Shown here piece by piece: positions 1 through 5,289 of a stretch of DNA of 6,103 nucleotides. Position 1 is the stretch's first letter. Each line of letters opens with the position of its first letter. The notes beneath the pieces were generated by a model. It saw only the letters and a list, made by a program, of their open reading frames with translations. It did no database searches and was not told the origin of the DNA. The stretch comes from QQUD01 sp039029915 (lineage in GTDB: Bacteria > Chloroflexota > Anaerolineae > Promineifilales > Promineifilaceae). Both the position numbers and the translations under genes were made by a program. Location: the NCBI GenBank assembly GCA_039029915.1, contig JBCCFD010000474.1, positions 1 to 6,103 on the forward strand. The letters run 5' to 3'.

Positions 1-63
1 CTCTGAGGTTTTTCAAGAAACGCCAGTGATTGCCAGTCTGTTTAGAAACCTCAGAGGTTTTTT
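1..63. repeat. Pair of CCTC-W-GAGG palindromic repeats
   Basis: Positions 46-60 read AAACCTCAGAGGTTT, which folds as a 6-bp stem with a CAG loop, and three further Ts follow (T run 58-63). Positions 1-13, CTCTGAGGTTTTT, are the right part of a second copy cut by the window edge; its core has T where the other has A. Between them GCCAGT occurs twice (22-27 and 32-37). The hairpin plus T run could end transcription entering from the left, but the stem is short and AT-rich at its base. A dispersed intergenic palindrome family is equally possible. Confidence 0.5.
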
Positions 64-96
64 CCGCATAACATCAGTTACTAATCAAAGCTGCAA

Positions 97-117
97 GGTA
101 AACCTTACAACTTTACC
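97..117. promoter_or_regulatory. Small inverted repeat just upstream of the PhzF-like gene
   Basis: GGTAAA (97-102) and TTTACC (112-117) are perfect inverted copies separated by 9 nt, ending 13 nt before the chosen ATG at 131. The site could be an operator or a leader hairpin for the first operon, but six-base arms are weak evidence. I saw no convincing -35/-10 pair in 64-130. Confidence 0.2.
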
Positions 118-130
118 GCTTTTTAAACTT

Positions 131-1027
131 ATGACTACTTATAAATTTTACACATGTGATGTTTTTACAGACACTCGTTTTGGTGGAAATCCGTTAGCAG
201 TGCTGCCGGATGCCACGGGATTAACAACTGCTGAAATGCAGCTTATTGCGCGTGAGTTCAACTTTTCGGAAAGCACTTTTGTATTCCCCTCAGAAACACA
301 CACACGGCAAGTAAGAATCTTTACTCCCTCAACAGAACTCCCATTTGCGGGTCATCCTAACATTGGAACCGCCTTCACCTTAGCCAGCATTGGTGAATTT
401 GGTCTAATTGGTGAGCAAACTAATATTGTATTTGACGAAAAAGCTGGGCTAGTTCCAATCACGATTCGGCAATCAGGAAAAAATCCTATTTGGTGTGAGC
501 TTAGAGCACCCCAAACGCTTGCTATTGGGCAGAGCGTGCCAACGGAATTAATTGCTAAACTGCTATCGCTCCCAGAAACGGCCGTTATCACGAAGACCCA
601 TCAGCCACAGGAGGCATCCGTTGGCTTACCCTTTGTCATGGTTGAACTAGAAAACCAAGCTGCATTAGAAAAGGTTCAAATCAATACGCAGACGTTGGAT
701 GAACTTAAAGAGAAATCCCCGCGTCTTGCTTTTCATTTATACACCTTCACTGATAATGCCTTTGACATCCGCACCCGCATGTTTTCCCTCAGCCGGGGGT
801 TAGTTGAAGACCCGGCCACCGGCAGTGCCAACTGCGCCTTAGCAGCGATGCTGACGCACTACCAGCCTGAAGCAGACGGGGAGTTTGCTTGGAAAATTGC
901 CCAAGGGTTTGAAATGGGGCGCCCCAGCACGCTAGATGCACGAACGGTAAAGAAAGATGGCAACGTAACGGCCGTGTATATCGCAGGCGAGTGCGTCATG
1001 ATCACCGAAGGAGAAATCACGGTATGA
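131..1027 (+). CDS. PhzF-family isomerase (phenazine biosynthesis-like protein)
   Basis: A 298-residue protein of the PhzF/YddE superfamily, cytosolic enzymes with two similar diaminopimelate-epimerase-like halves. Seen: FGGNPLAV (17-24), NFSES with Glu47 at the place of the catalytic glutamate of PhzF, PFAGHPNIGTA (71-81), and DPATGSA (227-233) in the second half. Length and motif order fit a complete family member. In phenazine producers PhzF isomerises trans-2,3-dihydro-3-hydroxyanthranilate, but most homologues have unknown substrates and no other phenazine gene is present, so the substrate is open. I chose the ATG at 131 because the family starts close to its KFYTCDVFTD segment; an in-frame ATG at 26 would add 35 non-family residues that cross a repeat. 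No clear Shine-Dalgarno precedes 131. The stop overlaps the cupin start (ATGA). It carries two ACGGCCGT sites (578, 968), both read Thr-Ala-Val. Confidence 0.9.
   Translation: MTTYKFYTCDVFTDTRFGGNPLAVLPDATGLTTAEMQLIAREFNFSESTFVFPSETHTRQVRIFTPSTELPFAGHPNIGTAFTLASIGEFGLIGEQTNIVFDEKAGLVPITIRQSGKNPIWCELRAPQTLAIGQSVPTELIAKLLSLPETAVITKTHQPQEASVGLPFVMVELENQAALEKVQINTQTLDELKEKSPRLAFHLYTFTDNAFDIRTRMFSLSRGLVEDPATGSANCALAAMLTHYQPEADGEFAWKIAQGFEMGRPSTLDARTVKKDGNVTAVYIAGECVMITEGEITV
1008..1013 (+). promoter_or_regulatory. Shine-Dalgarno for the cupin gene
   Basis: AAGGAG lies 10 nt before the ATG at 1024, inside the end of the PhzF-like gene. It supports 1024 over the in-frame ATG at 991 as the cupin start. 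Confidence 0.6.
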
Positions 1028-1392
1028 GTTATCAATCCATCAATCTTGCTCGAAAACTGAGTCTTTTTGAGGAACACTGGTCGCCCAAAATCATCGCCGA
1101 AATGAACGACTATCAGTTTAAGGTTGTCAAACTAAAAGGGGACTTTGTTTGGCACAGTCATCCCGAAACCGATGAAACCTTTATGGTAATTGAGGGGGAG
1201 GTCCGCATTGATTTTCGAGACGGCGCAGTTAGCATCAAAAAAGGTGAGCTGTATGTGGTACCCAAAGGGGTGGAGCACAAGCCATATGCAGATCAAGAAG
1301 CCCAGCTGCTGCTAATTGAGACCAAAGGGGTCGTAAATACAGGCAATGCTGAAGCCAATGAAAAGACAGCCCCAAAAGACGTTTGGATTTAA
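1024..1392 (+). CDS. Small single-domain cupin protein
   Basis: A 122-residue protein with one cupin beta-barrel. Motif 1 is complete: Gly39, then His44-x-His46, Glu51 and Gly58. Motif 2 has Gly74, Pro80-x-Gly82 and His85. All four usual metal ligands (three His, one Glu) are therefore kept, so it probably binds a divalent metal. Small cupins of this kind act as isomerases, dioxygenases or metabolite binders, and the sequence does not say which. The start at 1024 overlaps the upstream stop by ATGA, has AAGGAG 10 nt before it, and places the KLSLFEEHWSPK segment close to the N-terminus. The overlap implies translational coupling with the PhzF-like enzyme and suggests that both act on one pathway. 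The C-terminal tail after about residue 100 is charged and probably flexible. Confidence 0.85.
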   Translation: MSYQSINLARKLSLFEEHWSPKIIAEMNDYQFKVVKLKGDFVWHSHPETDETFMVIEGEVRIDFRDGAVSIKKGELYVVPKGVEHKPYADQEAQLLLIETKGVVNTGNAEANEKTAPKDVWI

Positions 1393-1395
1393 TGA

Positions 1396-2850
1396 ATGAT
1401 TAGTTTACAAATAAACCGAGGCAGTAATTTAGCACTTTATCGTCAGATTTCAGAACACGTCAAAACGGAAATTAGCAACGGCCGTTTACCGGCAAACACC
1501 CAGCTACCCACCGTACGCGCCCTTGCCAAGATGCTGGGCGTCACTCGCCTGACCGTGCAAAATGCGTACAGTGAACTGCGGGCTGACGGTTGGGTAGAAG
1601 CAACAGTAGGTCGAGGCACCTTTGTTAGCCCATCCGTACAGCCATACCGCCTTGAGCCAACCGTTGGGCAATATCTCACCCCAGACAACGCCATCAACGA
1701 TATGATGCAGATCAATCAGGTCGTGGGCGTACGCTCCATGGCAATGGCGCGCCCCGATACAACGCTGTTTCCTGTCGAACCATTTTGGCGCTCAATGGAA
1801 AAAATACGCTTTTTAGACAAAGACCTCTTTGGCTATGGCTCCGTTCAAGGGGATATACAGCTTCGATTTGAGATTGTTCGCTTATTAGAAGATTGGGGAT
1901 TAACGGCCGTTTCCCCAGACGATCTACTGATTACCTCTGGTGTGATGCAGGGAATCGCTCTTGTCATTCAGGTATTAGCCAAATCGGGAGAAAAAATCGT
2001 CATCGATGAGCCGAGCTATATTGGTGTTTTAAGCATTATTAAAGCCCAAGGCTTGAACCCCATCAAAATTCAAATTGGACACGACGGCCCGAACCTTGAC
2101 CACCTAGAAACGATCTTTAAGCAAGAAAAGCCAAAAATTTATTACACTATACCGAACTTCCACAACCCAACTGGTATTAGCTTTTCGCTTGAAAAAAGGA
2201 AAGCGATTTTAGAGCTGGCAAACCGGTATGAAGTGATGATAGTGGAGGATGACATTTACGGCCGTCTGGCCTATGACGAAGAGCCGCTGCCAAGTATCAA
2301 ACAGTTTGATACCCAAAGTCGCGTCATCTACCTCAACGGCTTCTCAAAAATGCTCATGCCCGGCATCCGAGTTGGCTTTATTGTGATGGTGCCAACTTTG
2401 AAAGCAGACCTTTTAGCTTTGCGGCGAGCCTTCGATCTGTGTGGCCCGCCATTTTTACAGCGGGCGTTGGCCGAATTTTTACGCGAAAATGGCTTCAAAC
2501 CCCACATTAGAAAAATAAGGCCCATTTACAAAGAACGACGTGACACTTTGCTACAGGCTCTACAAGCTGAGATGCCCCCCTCGGTGCGCTGGACCATTCC
2601 CAAAGGGGGCTTTTGTAATTGGGTGTCAATGCCGCGCCAATTTGCGCCGGGGGAACTATATCGCTTAGCCCTCCAAAGGGGGTTTGCCTTTACTCCCGGT
2701 GAAGCGTATGACATTAATCGGCCTCAAGAAGAGCATTTCCGACTCTGTTTTGGTGGTCTCACTTCAATTGGTATTCAAGCCACCATTAAACAGCTCGCTC
2801 AGCTAATCCGTTCAGGTAGTCAATCTAGCAGTTGGTTACCAATCGTTTGA
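1396..2850 (+). CDS. MocR-type regulator (GntR winged helix + class I aminotransferase domain)
   Basis: A 484-residue two-domain transcription factor. Residues about 10-78 form a GntR winged helix: ISNGRLPANTQLPTVRALA, then the recognition region VTRLTVQNAY, and the wing ending GRGTF (73-76). Residues about 110-475 are an aminotransferase class I/II fold with the PLP-site residues in place: NPTG (Asn257), the VEDDIY segment (Asp285/Asp286, Tyr288), Lys318 in GFSKMLMPGIRVGF for the Schiff base, and Arg449 in HFRLCFGG for substrate carboxylate binding. Known MocR proteins (GabR, PdxR, TauR) use PLP and an amine or amino acid as effector and control adjacent genes. It starts 3 nt after the cupin stop; a shifted ATG at 1392 is out of frame. 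The position between enzymes and an exporter suggests local control. It could also retain catalysis, since no key residue is missing. Three ACGGCCGT sites lie inside (1478, 1903, 2258). Confidence 0.92.
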   Translation: MISLQINRGSNLALYRQISEHVKTEISNGRLPANTQLPTVRALAKMLGVTRLTVQNAYSELRADGWVEATVGRGTFVSPSVQPYRLEPTVGQYLTPDNAINDMMQINQVVGVRSMAMARPDTTLFPVEPFWRSMEKIRFLDKDLFGYGSVQGDIQLRFEIVRLLEDWGLTAVSPDDLLITSGVMQGIALVIQVLAKSGEKIVIDEPSYIGVLSIIKAQGLNPIKIQIGHDGPNLDHLETIFKQEKPKIYYTIPNFHNPTGISFSLEKRKAILELANRYEVMIVEDDIYGRLAYDEEPLPSIKQFDTQSRVIYLNGFSKMLMPGIRVGFIVMVPTLKADLLALRRAFDLCGPPFLQRALAEFLRENGFKPHIRKIRPIYKERRDTLLQALQAEMPPSVRWTIPKGGFCNWVSMPRQFAPGELYRLALQRGFAFTPGEAYDINRPQEEHFRLCFGGLTSIGIQATIKQLAQLIRSGSQSSSWLPIV

Positions 2851-2858
2851 TAACTCAT

Positions 2859-3575
2859 ATGATCATAAAATCTAACTCATCTTATACAAAGCAACACTCC
2901 TTTTGGCTTGGGGTGAAGGGGCAAATTCCCATCACCTCTGGCGTGATTCCTTTTGGTCTAATTTTCGGCGTCCTTGGCATCGCTTCAGGCATGAATAGTC
3001 TGCAAACGATGGCGATGTCCTCTATTGTTTTTGCTGGATCGGCTCAGTTTATTGGGGCTCAATTAGTTGGTGCAGGCACCCCGACCGTCGTGATTTGGTT
3101 TACCACGTTTATTGTCAATGTTCGCCACGTCCTGTACAGCTCCACACTGGGGTCGGATTTGCAGCATCTACCGCGAGCCTGGCGTTGGGGGTTGGCGTAT
3201 TTACTTACAGATGAAGCGTTTGCAACAACGGCCGTTCACTACGCTGACAAATCGATTCCAATTGAAAACAAGCATTTTTACTTTCTTGGAGCGGGGCTAA
3301 CGTTGTGGACCGTCTGGCAGACGTGCACCGCAATTGGCATCTTTCTTGGTGCAGAAATACCATCCAGTTGGTCACTCGATTTTACTTTAGCCCTCACTTT
3401 CATCGGCATTGTGGTGCCTTCATTAACCACACGGCCGTTTTTGTCGGCTGCCTTAACCTCAGGCATAATCGGCGTCCTTACCTTTAACCTCCCCTTCAAA
3501 ATAGGGCTAATGATTGCGGCCCTCTCAGGAATTGCTGTAGGGTATGCGCTGGAGAAAAGAGAAGAACGTATTTGA
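2859..3575 (+). CDS. azlC: AzlC-family amino-acid exporter subunit
   Basis: A 238-residue integral membrane protein of the AzlC family, the large subunit of the AzlCD (YgaZH-like) branched-chain amino-acid exporter. Seen: GVIPFGLIFGVLG (28-40), FAGSAQF (58-64), NVRHVLYS (87-94), TDEAFA (117-122), and hydrophobic segments near 24-44, 50-72, 75-88, 140-160, 170-186, 195-215 and 217-232, followed by a charged tail. It begins 8 nt after the regulator's stop. An upstream in-frame TTG at 2832 would overlap the regulator; I prefer the ATG at 2859 because it gives normal family length, though no good Shine-Dalgarno is visible. Odd point: AzlD, the roughly 100-residue partner usually encoded immediately downstream, is absent; the next gene is a reductase after 105 nt. 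The substrate may be valine, methionine or another amino acid. Sites at 3228 and 3431 carry ACGGCCGT. Confidence 0.88.
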   Translation: MIIKSNSSYTKQHSFWLGVKGQIPITSGVIPFGLIFGVLGIASGMNSLQTMAMSSIVFAGSAQFIGAQLVGAGTPTVVIWFTTFIVNVRHVLYSSTLGSDLQHLPRAWRWGLAYLLTDEAFATTAVHYADKSIPIENKHFYFLGAGLTLWTVWQTCTAIGIFLGAEIPSSWSLDFTLALTFIGIVVPSLTTRPFLSAALTSGIIGVLTFNLPFKIGLMIAALSGIAVGYALEKREERI

Positions 3576-3597
3576 GTGATAGCATGTGTGAGTGATA
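3573..3597. repeat. 9-bp direct repeat, 16-bp period (TGAGTGATA)
   Basis: TGAGTGATA occurs at 3573-3581, overlapping the azlC stop, and again at 3589-3597. It lies 84-108 nt upstream of the reductase ATG. It could be a tandem operator half-site pair or a chance duplication. Confidence 0.35.
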
Positions 3598-3620
3598 AGG
3601 TGAGAAAACACCTGCAGCTA

Positions 3621-3645
3621 GCAACTTTGCCACTCTGCAACTTTG
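3621..3645. repeat. 9-bp direct repeat, 16-bp period (GCAACTTTG)
   Basis: GCAACTTTG occurs at 3621-3629 and 3637-3645, 36-60 nt upstream of the reductase ATG. The period equals that of the TGAGTGATA pair a little upstream. It lies where an operator or promoter for the reductase would be expected, but I see no clear -10/-35 hexamers to pair with it. Confidence 0.4.
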
Positions 3646-3670
3646 AATCCTGAACCCCGACACAAATAAT

Positions 3671-3674
3671 GGAG
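3671..3674 (+). promoter_or_regulatory. Shine-Dalgarno for the aldo/keto reductase
   Basis: GGAG followed by a 6-nt spacer and the ATG at 3681. This is one of only two clear Shine-Dalgarno sites in the window and fixes the reductase start. Confidence 0.65.
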
Positions 3675-3680
3675 TAACTC

Positions 3681-4664
3681 ATGAACTACAAACTACTTGG
3701 TTCGACCGGCATTAAAGTCTCAGAATTTTGTTTTGGTACGATGCTGTTTGGCGGATCAGCCGATGAGGCAGCGTCCGCTCAATTGTACGAAACGTGCCGC
3801 GATGCGGGGATTAACTTTTTTGACTGCGCCAATGTGTATGAAGGGGGCAAGTCCGAAACAATCTTAGGCAAGCTGATGTCAGGGCATCGAGATGAGATTA
3901 TTTTGACTAGTAAGTTTTACTTCCCACAGCGTCAGGACATAAACGGCCGTGGCGGTTCTCGGCTCAATATCAAACATTCCATTGAAGGGAGTCTAAAACG
4001 ACTCAACACCGACTATATCGACCTATATTTTATTCACAATTTTGACCCAAACACACCGCTTGAAGTGACTTTACGAACGCTTGACGATTTAGTAAGCCAG
4101 GGCAAAATTTTGCATCCAGCGGTCAGTAATTTTGCAGCGTGGCAAATTATGAAGGCGCTGGGGATTTCTGAAAGGAATAGCTGGGCGAAGTTTGCAGCTA
4201 TTCAGCCCATGTACAATCTGGCCAAGCGACAAGCTGAAGTAGAGCTACTGCCTATGGCTGAATCTGAGGGATTGGCTGTCATTCCGTACAATCCGCTTGG
4301 TGGGGGTTTGTTGGCGGGAAAATACGGCCGTTCACGCCGACCAGGCACAGGCAGGCTCCTTGAAAACAAGATGTATATGACTCGCTACGGCGCCGAGGAA
4401 AATTACGACATCGCCGAACGATTTACCGATTTTGCTAAAGAACGCGGTTTTGATCCGGCCTCTCTCGCTGTGGCGTGGGTCAAAGCTCACCAAGCCGTGA
4501 CGGCACCCATTCTTGGTGCGCGGAATGTTGAGCAGCTCAAAGGATCACTTGGCGCACTTGACATTGATATGACACCTGAACTTTATCAAGAAATTTCAGA
4601 CCTTTCACCCCAGCCACCACCACCAACTGATCGTGTCGAGGAACGATCAGAGTTTAAGTTTTAA
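3681..4664 (+). CDS. Aldo/keto reductase
   Basis: A 327-residue cytosolic NAD(P)H-dependent oxidoreductase with an AKR TIM-barrel. The N-terminus YKLLGSTGIKVSEFCFGTM is typical of YajO/YhdN-like members. The catalytic tetrad is complete: Asp48 and Tyr53 in FFDCANVYEGG, Lys78 in ILTSKF, His119 in DLYFIHNFDP. The region around residues 265-295, with PILGARNVEQL, matches the C-terminal cofactor-binding part of the family. Length is normal. The physiological aldehyde or ketone cannot be read from sequence. It lies 105 nt after azlC on the same strand with its own Shine-Dalgarno, so it may be the last gene of that operon or have its own promoter. Its TAA stop lies within the 9-bp duplication made by the downstream inserted element, which left the reading frame unchanged. 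Two ACGGCCGT sites (3943, 4324) encode Asn/Tyr-Gly-Arg. Confidence 0.92.
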   Translation: MNYKLLGSTGIKVSEFCFGTMLFGGSADEAASAQLYETCRDAGINFFDCANVYEGGKSETILGKLMSGHRDEIILTSKFYFPQRQDINGRGGSRLNIKHSIEGSLKRLNTDYIDLYFIHNFDPNTPLEVTLRTLDDLVSQGKILHPAVSNFAAWQIMKALGISERNSWAKFAAIQPMYNLAKRQAEVELLPMAESEGLAVIPYNPLGGGLLAGKYGRSRRPGTGRLLENKMYMTRYGAEENYDIAERFTDFAKERGFDPASLAVAWVKAHQAVTAPILGARNVEQLKGSLGALDIDMTPELYQEISDLSPQPPPPTDRVEERSEFKF

Positions 4665-4693
4665 TCTAGCTAAATATCACTTTGGTTTGCTCC

Positions 4694-4715
4694 GCCCAGT
4701 GATAAATCACTGGGC
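4694..4715. repeat. Perfect hairpin inside the MITE-like element
   Basis: GCCCAGTGAT (4694-4703) and ATCACTGGGC (4706-4715) are perfect inverted copies; as RNA this is a 9-bp stem with a TAAA loop. No T run follows, so it is not a classic terminator on the + strand. A related TGATTTATCAC (4777-4787) matches part of it in inverse orientation, so alternative pairings exist. Confidence 0.7.
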
Positions 4716-4725
4716 TACTCTTTGG

Positions 4726-4770
4726 GCGCCCTTTGGGCTTTTTGAAGCCGAGAGGGCGCATTTACTTTTT
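4726..4770 (+). terminator. Possible intrinsic terminator after the aldo/keto reductase
   Basis: GCGCCCT (4726-4732) pairs with AGGGCGC (4753-4759) and GGCTT (4736-4740) pairs with AAGCC (4745-4749) around a TTTG loop, with a small internal loop between. The T-rich stretch ATTTACTTTTT (4760-4770) follows at once. The fold could stop transcription running out of the reductase. It lies within the mobile element, so any terminator role was brought in by insertion. The T tract is interrupted, which lowers confidence. Confidence 0.4.
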
Positions 4771-4854
4771 GCGGGATGATTTATCACCGCGCTATTCAAA
4801 AGTGATATGTGGCTAGAGTTTTAATAAGAGGGTAAGTCCACATACACACCTCTA

Positions 4855-4864
4855 AATTCGAATT
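4855..4864. promoter_or_regulatory. 10-bp perfect palindrome upstream of the DUF427-like gene
   Basis: AATTCGAATT is self-complementary and ends 16 nt before the ATG at 4881. It could be a repressor site, possibly for the TetR protein encoded nearby, but there is no second copy in the window and no recognisable promoter around it. Confidence 0.25.
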
Positions 4865-4880
4865 GTGTTAAGCTATCGTA

Positions 4881-5222
4881 ATGAAGAAAATGGTTCGTAT
4901 CACTCATTTACCAAGCAACACGCTTCTAGCAGAAGGCCCGTTGGGTTGGGGAATCACCCCGTTTGAGGGCAATTTTTATATACAAAAAAAGCACCTCAGA
5001 ACCAACAATTTCAAGGTGAACTTTTTTCCGGGGATTTGTGCCTATAAATTCCTGTATGTGTGGATGAATTTAGAATTAGAAGATTCGAATGTTCGGAATT
5101 TGGCATGGTTTTATTGGCTGCCAAATCCGCTATTTCCGTTCATTGCCTTTCGCGTGGCTCTGCCGGGGTTCCACCCAGAGCTGCTTGTGGAAAAATTTGA
5201 AGCTGAAGCTGTGCCGTCATGA
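4881..5222 (+). CDS. Small DUF427-like protein
   Basis: A 113-residue soluble protein without signal peptide or membrane segment. It resembles the DUF427 family (PF04248): an N-terminal strand pair ending LLAEG (15-19), EGNFYI (29-34), the C-x-Y-K position Cys53-Ala-Tyr55-Lys56 where relatives have CPYKG, a strand YVWMNLEL (59-66), and AWFYWLPNP (75-83), close to the family's AWYYP-x-P. This is a match by eye from memory of the family pattern, so treat it as moderate. The family has no firm biochemical role. The ATG at 4881 or at 4890 could be the start; neither has an obvious Shine-Dalgarno. It sits after the MITE-like element and converges with the TetR gene, 65 nt apart. It has no ACGGCCGT site. 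Confidence 0.65.
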   Translation: MKKMVRITHLPSNTLLAEGPLGWGITPFEGNFYIQKKHLRTNNFKVNFFPGICAYKFLYVWMNLELEDSNVRNLAWFYWLPNPLFPFIAFRVALPGFHPELLVEKFEAEAVPS

Positions 5223-5289
5223 TTCAATAAACAGGCACAACTTGCCGAAGAACCGCAAAGTAAGGAAGCATTAATTAAATACCATGCTT
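5223..5289. other. Convergent intergenic spacer with weak hairpins
   Basis: This short spacer between two converging stops holds AAGCAT (5266-5271) and ATGCTT (5284-5289) as inverted arms around a 12-nt AT-rich loop that includes TTAATTAA. GGCA/TGCC arms also occur near 5234-5246. Neither fold is strong nor followed by a good T run, so a bidirectional terminator is only a possibility. Confidence 0.2.

Larger units (their letters stand above)
4657..4825. mobile_element. MITE-like element with terminal inverted repeats and 9-bp target duplication
   Basis: The element proper is 4666-4816 (151 bp). Its left end CTAGCTAAATATCACTTT (4666-4683) and right end AAAGTGATATGTGGCTAG (4799-4816) are inverted copies matching at 16 of 18 bases. 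It is bracketed by AGTTTTAAT at 4657-4665 and again at 4817-4825, exactly abutting the ends, as a target-site duplication would. It has no ORF and contains two strong internal hairpins (4694-4715 and 4726-4759) and a third, imperfect one near 4771-4790. Small size, terminal repeats, no coding and a duplication are the marks of a miniature inverted-repeat element mobilised by a transposase elsewhere. Nine-base duplications are made by several IS families (for example IS1 and parts of IS4 and IS5), so I do not assign one. The left duplication contains the reductase stop codon. Confidence 0.75.

Noticed and set aside
26..130. Upstream in-frame ATG extending the PhzF-like protein by 35 residues
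   Set aside because: The extra residues cross a palindromic repeat and do not look like PhzF; the family begins near the ATG at 131.
991..1023. Earlier in-frame start for the cupin
   Set aside because: It would overlap the PhzF-like gene by 37 nt; the ATG at 1024 has AAGGAG 10 nt upstream and a classic ATGA overlap.
1262..2681. Recurrent CCAAAGGGG (1262, 1322, 2600, 2673)
   Set aside because: Four copies, not palindromic, three of them encoding Pro/Thr-Lys-Gly with ordinary codons; codon use explains it well enough.
2832..2858. TTG start for azlC inside the regulator gene
   Set aside because: A rare start codon giving nine extra non-family residues; the ATG at 2859 gives normal length. It is not fully excluded because neither start has a clear Shine-Dalgarno.
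3278..3682. 134-residue minus-strand open frame opposite the end of azlC
   Set aside because: It is antisense to a well-supported membrane protein, has no recognisable domain and no ribosome site.
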